Assembly (NCBI GenBank): GCA_003996215.1
Contig: QJPP01000048.1
Location: 491,001 to 555,000, forward strand
Direction of reading: 5' to 3'
Source of the DNA: Jaltomata sinuosa
Taxonomy: Eukaryota > Streptophyta > Magnoliopsida > Solanales > Solanaceae
Length of the DNA stretch: 64,000 nucleotides
The translations under genes and the position numbers were made by a program. Positions 36,301 to 48,400 of this stretch are shown piece after piece (positions within the stretch are counted from its first letter, which is position 1; every line of letters begins with the position of its first letter). The notes under the pieces are model-generated. The model searched no databases. It was not told the DNA's origin and saw only the letters and a program-made list of their open reading frames with translations.

Positions 36301-38590
36301 AGTGTAGTCATGTTTCCCAAGTATTTAGGAATTGGCCCAGAGAGTTGATTCACCATAACAGACCTGTAAACCATCAATTGGATAGTTTAAATTGAAGCGA
36401 CCTTTTTATGTAATTAATGCCTAAAGTATTAAGTGCAATTCAGGTGCAGCTCACATATATTCCAGTTCGGTTGACACCCATTCAGGGGGAATAGTACCAC
36501 TCAAATAGTTGCGAGCGACAGAACTGCAGGACAGATGTTGGCAATACATTTCTCAGGCAAAGAGTAATCATAATGATTATTAATGATAAAAGATAAGAAA
36601 AACTCTTAAAAGAGTTCGAAAATATAGATTCAAGACGGTGAACAGTACATTTGCTTGAGATAAGGTAACTTCACCAGGGAGGGAGGGAGAACACCTGCAA
36701 GATCTTGTCCTTCGAGTAATCTGTTAACATTATAAGAAGAGGTATCAATACTATAAACAAAGATATTAAAAAAAAACTTGTTTGCTTTGCATTATCCAAA
36801 TCTGAAGCAATGGTTGTTTATTAGTTCAAAATTATCATATCCCATGTAATAGTAATCAAACTGTCCAGAATATTGACTTAATGGAACATACTGATTAACA
36901 ACAAAAATAATACGCATTAGAAATGGACCTCAACCAAATAGGCCCTTATTTCTTTCTTTTTAGACAAAGAGAAAGTCAGCCAGTTGTATGCTTTTGAGGA
37001 ATTTCTTTGTCAACTGAGCTTTCATCTTGCCAATCTTCATTTAGACGTCAATACTCTCTCATCATTAGGAGCCTCGTTTTTTATTGCACTGATATGCTCT
37101 CATTAGCCACTTTTGACATAGAGGAAGGAACATATTAGTTACTTGACATAACTGTTATAGTGGGTAAGGTTCAGTTTCGTAAAAAAAAAGAAAAAACTTT
37201 GAGAATCGTTGAAGGTATAAAAGTTGGTGACTATGCTACTCATACCAAGTGTGTAATGTTTTGGTGATATTCTTTTGCCTTAGACGTTGACAATAATGTA
37301 TAAATGTTGGTAAAGCAATTGATTTGGAATAGGAGTTGGGATTCTCCTTTTGGTGGAAAATTTATTCTTTGGAAAGAATACATTTTCGTAAATCTAGAAA
37401 ACATTTTCTGGTACCAAAAAACACCCATGACGAAGAAAGAGATTTTTACCTTCTATATCATTTGACTCAAGCTTATAACTAAAATTAGCTCATATTTTCC
37501 GATCTTATCCTATTTAGCTCATTTTGTGTATTATTTGAAATACTTAGTGAAAAGACAATAATTATTTCGTTTGTGGTTATAGTTTCCATTTTTATGGTCA
37601 GAAACTGTTTGAGAGTGATGTCAATGTTATCATTACAGATTTAAACATCGTTGGGTGAATTAAAATGAAAAAACTAAAAACTCCTTTGTTGGGTTTTTAA
37701 AACTTGAAAACTTACAAATAAGTTTTGTGATTTATTGAAATTTTTGTCAACTTTATGATTGGGGTTCAATGGGATGTCATTTTTGAAGTTGTGGTTAAAA
37801 TTTGAAGCTATTTAATGAAGATTTGAGCTATTTGGTGATGTTTTTGACCCACTTCTGCGGGTTCTTAGGGATACGAAACCCAAATCTCTTTTTGTATAAG
37901 TTTGTGTAACAATGTAGAAGTGTGTATAAACACCTCTCATACTCTTTTATACAAGATTGACATGTTGTAGTATACAATTTTTCTTTACCCCTCCCGGAAG
38001 CTCCCAGCTTCTTTTCTCCCTCGGTGACTCGGCCCCACAACCTTAAGGTTAGAGGCGGAGGGTATTTACCATCTGAACAACCCTCTTGTCGATACGTTGG
38101 CTATATTGATGTAAACTAAAAATAGGTGTGCTTTGGGCTGTATATTTTTTGAAGAATTCTCAGGGGCAAATGAAAAAGAGGCAAAGGAAGAAGGCTCTCA
38201 CATGATTTGTACATGACAGAAACCATCAGGGGTAGAGCAATTGCAGGTTACATTGTTGACATACTGCGACCTATCGTCAATTGTTGGTGTAGTCCAATTT
38301 GTGTTGCCATCACAAGGATTCAGACTAAAATCCCAGTCATTTTTCCCCAACTGCTCCCCTATTTTTTTCATAGCATTCACTGCAAATATCATAAAATTAG
38401 TAGTTGTATACAGAAAACAATGGAATTTTACAGCAAAGTTTCAAACTTTATATGCATGTCAATTACTTTCTTGTTGAGGAAGAAGGCGACTGTATGTTTG
38501 TGCTTCAATTAGGACTAAGCTCAACGCAATCAGTAGGAAAAAAGAAATACTGAAAGTAGGTGATGCCCACATCTTCTTCTCTAATAACAT
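27368..38590 (-). CDS. LRR-malectin receptor-like kinase, gene 3 (intact, 993 aa)
   Basis: Intact subtype A receptor kinase. Exons: 38467-38590, 38202-38379, 36649-36720, 36455-36523, 36292-36363, 36135-36206, 35977-36048, 35808-35876, 35650-35721, 35481-35552, 35302-35373, 34044-34112, 33721-33786, 31682-31744, 31549-31584, 31408-31448, 30848-31224, 30580-30775, 30201-30335, 29917-30035, 29257-29467, 28870-29107, 27918-28068, 27368-27703. They sum to 2982 nt in one frame. Signal peptide is within residues 1-30 (start MLLEKKM; a second Met at 38572 is possible). LRRs are exons 3-13; malectin-like domain is about residues 407-597; membrane helix lies in exon 19. Kinase: glycine loop about 673-678, catalytic Lys about 694, HRD 790-792 (HRDIKPTN), DFG 810-812, then VAGTIGYMAPEYA. 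It is an RD-type kinase and should be active. The tail ends in a Ser-rich stretch. Intron 13 holds a Tourist-like MITE and intron 20 a perfect hairpin. The exon 10 donor is GTCAGT, unlike GTAAG in gene 1. Closest in the window to gene 1; head-to-head with gene 4. Confidence 0.95.
29595..29707. repeat. Perfect 48-bp inverted repeat (hairpin) in intron 20 of gene 3
   Basis: Arms 29595-29642 and 29660-29707 are perfect reverse complements around a 17-bp A-rich spacer. A transcript of intron 20 could fold into an uninterrupted 48-bp stem. The paralogous introns of genes 2, 4 and 5 have no such structure. Confidence 0.9.
32364..32627. mobile_element. Tourist-like (PIF/Harbinger) MITE in intron 13 of gene 3
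   Basis: 264 bp with terminal inverted repeats (left ggggg(t)atttggccatgaa; right reads ggggg(c)atttgaccatgaa in reverse) and TAA duplicated on both sides (32361-32363, 32628-32630). No coding capacity. It sits between two stretches (about 32290-32360 and 32631-32720) that themselves share aaaagcacttt motifs in inverted order, so it may be nested in an older MITE. Confidence 0.78.
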
Positions 38591-38665
38591 GAAAAATTAA
38601 AGTTCAACTGCATTTTTATGATCAAGACATACCCAATAGTACTACTACTAGTCTTTTTTTAATGG

Positions 38666-38673
38666 TATATATT
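38666..38673 (-). promoter_or_regulatory. TATA-like box of gene 3
   Basis: ATATATAC on the minus strand, about 75 bp upstream of the start codon at 38590. Confidence 0.35.
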
Positions 38674-39084
38674 TTGAATCTTTATGTTCTTAAGCTTTGA
38701 GCTGTTTAGATTGGCTTATTTTCAAGTGTTTTTGGTTTTTAAGTATTTTTTTATTTTGAAAAGTGTTTGACAAAGATAAAAGTTGCTTTTAAGCACTGCT
38801 AAACGTCAAAATTTGGTTGCTGCCTACTTTTTGGCTTTTAGCTTTTAACTTATAAGTCATTTTTAAAAAAAAAAAAAAACCAACCCAAACACCCCCTTAA
38901 AAATAGACTTCATGACGATTTTACTTATCACATTTTTTATTTATATGTTTCTTAAGGAAAAATATTAACTGGAGTATGATTTGACTAAAATTATATTTAT
39001 TACTCCTCAATATTTAATATTTTTCTCTTTTGTATAGTACTATTATTATCTCTCTATATCTATGATTAAGGGTAAAGGTGAAAA

Positions 39085-39552
39085 CAAACAACTAACTATA
39101 TCTTATTTTTTTAAAAGTGACAACTATTTTAGTTAATCTGCTTTTAGTAAGGACGACAAGTAAAGTAATCCGGAGAGAGTATAATCTACCAATATGTCAT
39201 GTGTAAAATTATAATTAAGAAGTTGTCAAAAAGAAAAATAAAACTTTTTTAAATGAATTTAAGAAAAAGACAAACAAATTAAAATATAGGAATAGCACTC
39301 CCTCTGTCTCATTTTATGTGATACTTTTTGCTTCTCGAGAGTCAAACAGCTTAAGTTTGACCGTGAATTTGAACATACAATTTTCAAATTTTTTGAAATA
39401 AAATTTACATATTTGAAAACTACGTAAAAAATACTATAAGATACAAAAATTAACAATTCAAAATATTTAAAAAATATATGAAAAATAATTATCAAAAATA
39501 AATTTATTTATATCTAAAAATTTAAAAGATGTCAGGTAAATTAGGACGGGGC
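39085..39552. mobile_element. Stowaway-like MITE sequences in the 5' flank of gene 3
   Basis: The stretch from about 39296 (ctccctctgtctcatttta, gtcaaac, gtttgaccgtgaattt) to about 39550 (taggacgggg) has the familiar ends and interior of a plant Stowaway-type repeat. Just before it, 39085-39182 ends in a ccggagagagta motif of a second such end. Borders are approximate and the TA duplication is not certain. Confidence 0.45.
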
Positions 39553-39897
39553 GTTAGTGGCAGAGGACATGTTGACAAGGACATTAGTGGTACAAAGAAG
39601 AATGATAAAATGGATGTATCCACCAACTTGGTTTTGCTTCCGTACAAGGCAGACGACTAGCGGTCCTTTTGTTCACACTTGAAAAATTAGCTTATTTTAA
39701 AAAATATTTTTTAATGAAAGTATTTTTTGTGAAAATATTTTTAAAAATTTATTTTAACTTTTGAAAAACAGTGCTTAGATGTTGATTCATTTAAAATACA
39801 AAATATATTAGATATATTTATGGAAATAAGGACTCGGATACTAATAAATTATAAATTTATAATTTCAGAAATATGATTGGTTCAATTATAAAATGCT

Positions 39898-40380
39898 GAA
39901 TTCGTTAAATAATAAATTTTGAATTCAGTCTATTTCAAACTATAATGATTGATTGAGACATCAGACATGCACACGAGATAGTGATTTTTCTACGTAAAAG
40001 AGACGTTGGATGAGCCCATTGAAACACAAAATTTCTCCTTTTTGTGAAAAAGACTTGTATTAATAATTCTAATTTCATATGGATAATTCCTCAATATTGA
40101 GCAAAATATATATTTTTTGCATTGATAGAAAAAAGAAAATTGAATTCATTAAATAATAAATTTCTAAATTTATTCTATTTCAAACTATAATGATTGATCG
40201 AGACATGCATACGCGATAGTGATTTTCCTACGTAAAAAAACGTTGGATGAGCTCACTGGAATACAAAATTCCTTTTTTCTGTAGAAAAGACTTGATTAAT
40301 AATTTCAATTTTATGTATAAATAATTCCTCAATATTGAACAAAATATTATTATTTTTTTGCGCGTCGGTAGGAAAAAAAA
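39898..40380. repeat. Tandem duplication of about 244 bp in the gene 3/gene 4 divergent spacer
   Basis: 39898-40141 and 40142-40380 are two diverged copies; both run gaattc(g/a)ttaaataataaa, then tatttcaaactataatgatt, cgttggatgagc, then attcctcaatattga. Divergence and small gaps show it is not recent. There are no open frames. Confidence 0.8.
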
Positions 40381-40462
40381 ACATGCAATCAAGATTTATG
40401 GATGTTTGTGCCTCTAGCCGCCCCTAGGGGATGCATGAATCAATCATTTCTTCATCCAAAAT

Positions 40463-40728
40463 ACTTTATCCGTCTATTTTTACTTGTCCATTACATTAAA
40501 AATAAATGTCTAATAATATTTGTCCAATTTATAAAATCAAGAGATAATTTTATACTTAATTCCTAATTTACTCTTATCATTAATTATAGTTATTTTCCTA
40601 TTATATTTTTTAAGATATTATATTTACTATATTCAAAAGGTGATATGGTAAAATTACCCTTCTATTTATGATTTCTTAAAAAGTGTTTAAAATCAATAGT
40701 GGACAAATATTGTTGAACGGAGGGAGTA
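40463..40728. mobile_element. Stowaway-like MITE
   Basis: The left end (tccgtctatttttacttgtcc) and right end (tggacaaatattgttgaacggagggagta) are inverted relatives ending in the ctccctccgt motif common to Stowaway-type MITEs. Non-coding. Confidence 0.5.
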
Positions 40729-41840
40729 GTAATTTGTTCCTTTTGTACATGGATATAAATCAAATTAATTGAACTATTTATATAAATTTTGAATTTACTC
40801 CTATTTTACACTATTATATTTGACTGACATGTATGTATGATTCATGTTTGGATCTAAATTCAAGTTTTGATTTAAAATCATCCGCATTTATTTATGAAAT
40901 TTGTACTTACAAAATTTCAATTTCAATTTCAAGTTATTAAACTCCAAAAAGTAGGATTTTTAAATTCTAATTTGTGATTATTATTTTTAAAATGTAAAAC
41001 TTGACTCGTAATTGTATTTTACAAAAGAAGACCAATTAATTTAAATTTTACAAAAAAATGACTCATATTCGACGTGAAGAGATTGTTTGTACAATGTGAA
41101 AGAATTATATTAAAGAATAACTACTTACTATAATTGTTGATTAATAGATATAAAATTATATATATTTAAAAATTTGTAATAATATGTAATCATAACTATT
41201 TATTTATTAAATAAAATAAAAATATGCAATTTATTAATGTGGCGTTTTAAGAGATACCAACACCTTATTTATGAACTAATAATTTACCCTTTTTATAAGA
41301 TTGTATAAGAGTTAAATTTTTTCTAATAATTTTCATAAATTATGAACTTTTATATTTATGAAAAAATCACAACTTCAAAAATTTAGATTACATATCTAAA
41401 TAAAATTTTAACAATCTGAAATCAAATCATAGTAACTATAGAAATAATGTAATAGAGACAAGTGTTCAGACATGCATGTCAGACGAAAAGTCAATATTGG
41501 TCTCATAATAGGTCAAAATTGTCCTCTCAAGTCTCAAGCAAGTAGACAGTGTCTGCTAGGAAATTCTATTGGTAATTAAAAAAGAAAAAGAAATAGAATA
41601 TTTGGCGGCGGCTTAATTAGAATTGAGAAATAAAATGATATCTAATGAGAATTAATCGAGTTTCAATGCGAATATCAAATAAAATAATATTTTATATAGT
41701 TACCATTTGATACTAAAAATAGTATGAGAAAAATAATAAAAATCTCTTAATTTGCTAAAATAGAAGAGAGGTCCAGATGTATAGTATGTATGTAATCTCA
41801 TTGATCACTTAATAACCGACGCTGACTAATAATTAGTATT

Positions 41841-42195
41841 TGTTTGGTGTATTATTAATATTTTGTTTAATACTACATCTTTTCAATTTATTTATTGCAT
41901 TAGTTATACACTTTATTTGATGTTATATGATACATCGTAAATTATGGTATTAACAATGTAAAAAAATTTAATGCATACATTAACATGATTAAAAATACAA
42001 TTGTCTCTCAAAACTTTTTCCACATCCTTTCCATTGTATTTATGGAGAGTATTTTTATAACTAAATATTTTTTTTCCTGAAATTATACCATGTATTTTTA
42101 ATACATCAAACCAAATAATTCATAAAATATAATCTTAACAACATTACTAATACACCCTATTCAATGTTACGTTATTCTTATACACCTTACCAAAA
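41841..42195. mobile_element. MITE just upstream of gene 4
   Basis: Left end tgtttggtgtattatta; right end, read in reverse, tttggtaaggtgtataag, followed inward by gggtgtattagtaatg. A related copy occurs at about 59619-59790 in intron 13 of gene 5 (gtcgtttggtagggtgcata, gtgtattaataatg). Its right end is about 215 bp from the start codon of gene 4, so it may form part of that promoter. Confidence 0.5.
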
Positions 42196-42357
42196 CGATC
42201 TGGAATGATTTAGGAGGAGACTTTGATATGATTTGGTCATCCCCTAGGCAACAAATTATGACTCCAATGCTGCAAAACCAAGTCTTCTGTAAGTCTTTTA
42301 AGTCAATATATAATATATCTCCCCTATCAAAAATCAGCTATCTAATTAAGTCTTCAT

Positions 42358-42370
42358 TATATATATATTT
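42358..42370 (+). promoter_or_regulatory. TATA-like box of gene 4
   Basis: A tatatatatat run about 45-55 bp upstream of the ATG at 42413. Confidence 0.4.
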
Positions 42371-42412
42371 CACTTCAACTTTTTTGCATGCTATAGCTTT
42401 TAGAGAAGGAAG

Positions 42413-45400
42413 ATGTCATCCTCACCAGCTTTCTATATTTCTTCTTTTCATCTGCTAATCATCTTCACCTTATTACTCCTCATTTCCCAAACCAATATTA
42501 TTGAAGCACAAACAAACGCTCCCCTTCTTCCTCAACAAGAAAGTAATGTGTCTCTCTCTCTCTCTTTTACCTCTCATTAATCTTGGTATATAAACTAAAG
42601 TTTTAATCTTTGATTCGTGATTATGGGTGTGTTTGGTACGAAGGAAAATGTTTTCCTAAAATATCAGTGGCCAGTTTTCTTATTTATTTTCTAGCGTTTA
42701 ATAATAAATTAAATGTTTGTACATAATCTATTGGATAGGAGTGGTAGGAATGGAGGCTACGGGAGGTGGGAGTGGGGTGTATTGGAGGGCGGGTATCATG
42801 CACTTTATTGTATTATAATGTGTTAGAGTAGGTTATTATAGAGTCCACATAGATTGGGAATAGATTGATTGTATGCTTATATGGACTTGGATAATCTTTC
42901 CCTAGTTCGTTAGATCCAAGTGTCATATCTTTATATATAATGTATTACTTTGATGAAATATAATATTTGAATAAATTATATTGTTCTCCGTCATTACATA
43001 ATGCATGCATATTCAATTTGAAGAATAAACTTATAATATTATAAAAAAAATTGGAGACCAAATAGAGTTACTATTATATAAAAAAAAGGTAATAGAGTAA
43101 AACATGATCATTAAATACTAAGACAAAATGGAAAAAAAAAAAAAAAACTAACAACGCGACCATATCAAATCACTCATTATATTAAAAAAATCATATACAG
43201 GTGGTTTTCATTGTCACACAACGATAAATTTAACAATATGACACAATAAAATTTAAACAACCATAATAAATATCCATCCAAATAAGTTGTTATGGACTTG
43301 TTACATACATTCAATAGGAAAGTTATTCATTTCTAAAGAAACTTATTTTTCTAAAGAAAATATTCTCCAAAACTTTTGACTAACCAAACATAAACAAAAA
43401 ATGAGAAATATTTTTGAAAAATATTTTTTCCATGCCAAACACACCCTACGAATTTTTGTTATTCAAAGGAGATGAAAGATTTCACGGTTGCTGATACTGT
43501 TGTTTTTCTTTTTTACTGTAAGCAATTTCAACCTTTGGCGCAAGAGACACATGTAAGAACTTTATTCGAACTTATAATTTTTTAAAATTTTTTTTAGAGA
43601 ATGCTCTGAAAGAAATAGCGGAGCAGTTGGGGAAAAATGACTGGGATTTTAATGTGAATCCTTGTGTTGACAACACAACTTGGAACACACCAAAGACCAG
43701 TTCGGAGTATTACAACAATGTAATCTGCAATTGCTCTACCCCTGATGGTTTCTGTCATGTAGAAAGATTGTAAGACTTCTTCTTCCTTTACCTCTTTTTT
43801 ATGGTGTTAATTATCCATGTGACTATTAGGATATCTAGGTGTATGGAATTTGATATTTTCATTGTGGACAAGTTCATAGTATGTGTGTGAAGATATTCAG
43901 CAGCATTGAGTTTTGAATTATCATATAACGTACACCTACCTTAGAGTTAGAGAGGTTGTTTCCAATAGACCGTCAACTCAAGGGAAGAGTAGCCCAAAGC
44001 AGTCTAGAAAAAGAAGTAACAGAAGTACAAGAAATAGCAGATAGTAACCAAAACAACAGATTTCAGCCGGACAGACTTATTTCGAATATATATATATGTC
44101 TAATATATAATTCTGACAGCAAGCTGCCCTAACTGTTAACAGATTTATCAGAGGACAGGATCTGGCAGGTGTCCTCCCTGCATCTCTGGCAAAGTTAACC
44201 TATCTGAAGACAATGTATTGAGATCATCCTGCAGGATTTATTCTTACTTATATAACCAGTTTTTGAATTCTACTTATTTTTAAAAATCATTATGGTTTTA
44301 CTTGCAGTGATCTCAACCGCAACTACTTAAGTGGTACGATTCCCCCTGAATGGGCATCTACCAAGTTGGAACTCATGTGAGACAATTTATTCATTATGCA
44401 TTATTAAAATGTATACCTTTGATTCTGAGCTTCTCATCAATTTGAAGTTCTCCAGGGCTATTTCTAATAATCGGTTATCTGGACCTGTCCCAGAGTACAT
44501 AGGAAATATGACCTCACTGGTGAAACTGTAAGTTCCCATGATACCATCTTCTCACGTGGATCGAATATATATACTAGAAGTTTCCTGAAGTCATACTAAT
44601 TTTTCAGGAGTTTGGAAACTAACCAGTTTAATGGATCACTTCCAGCAGAATTAGGGAAGCTAGTCAATTTAGATATGCTGTAAGTCTTCCTTACTCTTCT
44701 TCTTCCTAACTAATTTAATAAGCCAATTTACTGTTTGTATTCTGTACTGGAAGATGTTAAAGTGAGCTAAAACTGAAATGAAGCTTAGAAATAGAATTAG
44801 AATGGTTGTTGATGGAGTAGACTACAACAATTCAATGTTAAAGACTGAGTGAGCAGTATTTTCAGGGTGACCATGCATAGACACTTTATATGGTACTTTT
44901 TTCGCTGTGGTGTTCGTTTCAGTTTACACACATCCCACAAGCACATATGCCAATAAACCTGTACACTTTGGTTAGAGCAGATGAGCTCACATTGAGTATC
45001 GTACCCGAGTTTCAAGTTGTTACTCCTATATCTTAACCATTCAACTATCTCCTTGGGGACAATGCTTTCTCTGATACATTCGGGTACTACAGAAAGGAGA
45101 ACTAAGCCAAGAGGTCTTGGATACGGCTCAGGTATTAAGGATATGTAACTGTCAAGTGATTCAGTTCCTTGCAAGCTCTAGTCAATAGAGTGGATGTTAT
45201 TCCTTGGTCTTTCAAGATAGGAAGAAATTTAATAGGTTATACGAGTTTAACTTACAACTGTCATCAATGAGGGCATGTCGTGAGAAGCGAGACACCATGT
45301 ATCCTTCTTTGAAGTAAAGCCTATAATTTAGGGAAGAAACAATAGGTTAACTAATATATGGAAATTTAGTATTTGTAACATCAAAGTTGAAATTGACACA

Positions 45401-48400
45401 ACTAATTTCAACATCATATACAACAACAACAAATGTAATTTCAACATTCTTACTAAATCGATAAAATGTTAGTAACGAATATAGATGTCTGAATGGAAAA
45501 TCAAACAGGGAGAACAAACAAGAAATGGAGAAAGATAGTATTTTGACAGGATGTGAGAGACGAGTAGAAACATAATTGCAAAAGTATAAGTGGATCGTGT
45601 TGCATGTTACTGCTTGAAGCACATGCTTCTTCAAAGCTGTTTTAACTCACCCATGCTTAGCAAGGACACCTCTTCCAATTGCTTATTCACTTAAAATGAA
45701 GGAATTATAGTGTGTTTCTACAAGAGAAGATCAAGCGTGAGCTGAATTTCATTCTAAATTCTATGAACTTTGATTGGTGCAGCGTTCTTAGTGCTAATAA
45801 TTTCACAGGAGAGTGGCCAGTTGAACTGAATAATCTGACGAAATTGATTGAACTGTGAGTGCATTTGAATATACATCTAAGATGAGATTTCTTAGTCTTC
45901 TTTCACATGTGTTAATTTGAATTCCTGGATTTCCCTTTTGGCATCAACACAGTAGGACAAGCAGTAACAGCTTTATTGGGAAAGTGCCTAACTTTGAGAG
46001 TTGGAAAAACCTCCAGATGCTGTGAGTATTTTCATTTGGTAATATTTGTACAAGTTAGAAATTTCCAGTAGAAATTTATTTGTAGTACATATATGGTTTT
46101 AACAGAGAGATGCAGGGTTCTGGATTTGAAGGACCAATACCCCAAAGTATTTCTGTTTTGACCAGTTTGAAGGAACTGTAAGTTAAACCCTTTTTCTGGA
46201 AACTTTCTTCTGCTTCTCTCAATGTTCTTATGATTATGCTTAAGTAGAAACCAAGATAATTAACACCAGATGCTGCATATACAGAAGAATCAGTGACCTG
46301 ACTGGAGGTGCTTCAGAATTTCCGCCACTTAGAAACATGATAAACATGACTAAATTGTGAGTTCTTAATACTTTAGGAATTGCAAGTGGAGTTTCCGGCA
46401 CATCCTTTATCAAGGAAAGTAATTTCTCTGAAACGTGTTTTGATTGCAGGATTTTGAGAAGCTGTAATATACATGGGACGATTCCTGATTTTGTAGCTGA
46501 TATGAGCAAATTACAGTATTTGTAATTCCACTACTTTCAATGTATTTTTGAGTTTATTTTATAATTTTCCTTGATGATCTCTTTTCTTTCCTTTCGATGT
46601 TATACAAATTGTGGGCAATTCACTTAAAGCAAGGCATTTGTACATGTCTGACTATCTTCAGGACTTTCTGGTTTTCTTCTTTTCATTCTACAAGCCTCTT
46701 CTCTTTTTGGATTGGAGAGGGCAGAGGGTTGCTCAATCTTGAATAAATGCAGACAACATATTTTCGCTTCTTCTGTGACAACTAATTCATTTACTTTCTT
46801 GAAATAAAATGATCTTCTTGAAAATAGAAAGAAGGTAAAATAAGTAAAGATGATGATATAGTTCTGTACACACCTGTTGTATAAGCTATCCATTTTCTCT
46901 ATCCTTTATATTACCGTAATGAAGCTTTTAGCAATTGTGCTATAGTTTGTTCAACCACATGGGATCGATCATTGTTTTGGGCTTGAGTCTGTATATTGTT
47001 CATTGGCAGAGACCTGAGTTTCAACAAGCTTGGTGGAGAGATTGGAAATCTCGAACGGCTGAAGAAGGTGGAGGGCATGTAAGTTAGAATGACATGAAGA
47101 TGTCTATAAGTATACGTGCAAATGTTTCTTTGCATCTCTGTTACACTATATTAGTGTTAGTTTGTGAGTGTTGATGGTCCATACATCAGTCTACGGTATC
47201 CTTTCCAAATGCCCTATTCTAATTTTCTTTCATTTGAAAAAAAGCAAAAAATAGCCCCAATGACAAAACAGTCTTACATGGCAAGGATTCCAAGAGTTAA
47301 TACTGAAATACCTTTACATGATGTTCTTATTCTTTTCCCACAAAGTTCTTAGATTTTGATGTTAGATGGTTTGTTTACAGAAAAATGAGGCTTCATTCAA
47401 TTGGCAATCTCTTTCCTTCTTTGTGTCTAGCTGATAGATGGGATGATATTCTTGTACATGTAATGCAGATATTGCATTTCAAATTTTTGATCTCCTAGTT
47501 AAATCATATTATCTACTGCTTTCTAGGTATTTGACCGGCAATGCTTTTGTTGGGCCAATTCCAGAATGGCTTAAAAGTCGAGATACCAGATACTAGTAAG
47601 TTTAATTCTTTGTCTTGCTTTTTCGTATACACTAATCATTATTTGAACTCAATTTTAGAAAAAGGACATGAATAGCTTCAGGGTAGGATTATATAACAGG
47701 GTGCAATGTAGAGAAGGCAGCATTAAATGTCACAACTAAACTGTGGTTACTCGCATAGAGAATCAGATTAAAAAGTCATTCACTGTTCTCTAGTCGACTT
47801 GAATTCTCGAGTCTTGCCTTTGTAAGTTATTTGTCAGAAAGAATGGTAGCTCTTTGTGAAAATGAAGTGGGATATTTAGATTTAACTATCTGAATTGTCT
47901 TTAATTTAATTGCGTCTAGAGCTGTTTTCTTTAAGGGAAAGCACAAATGATTTTCTTCCCTCACATTAGTTTGGAAATACTTGATAAGCTCTTAACCATG
48001 TCAGAGACTTTGTATGCAGCATTACAGACCTTTCCTATAATAAGTTCGATCAGAGCTCTGAACCATCTACCTGTTGGGAAAACCTGTACGATTCTTGCGT
48101 TTCTTATGCTTTTTCTCCTATTTTCTATTATATATATACCGTTGAGATGATTCCATGTTTTGTTTTCTTTTATTCTCAGAAATTTATTCAGAAGCTTTAA
48201 TGGCGGGAATTTTGTGTAAGTGTTTAACTTCAAATAAAATGATAAGGACTATTATTCTCTTGAAAAGAACTTATACTCCCTGATACCTTTTTCAACTACG
48301 ACAGAGAGAATGGAAAGTGCTTGTCAATCCATCCATGTTCAGAGGGTGAGTTACTCCTTTAAATCTTTTGCTTGATATTGTTCCATTACACAATAGTTCA

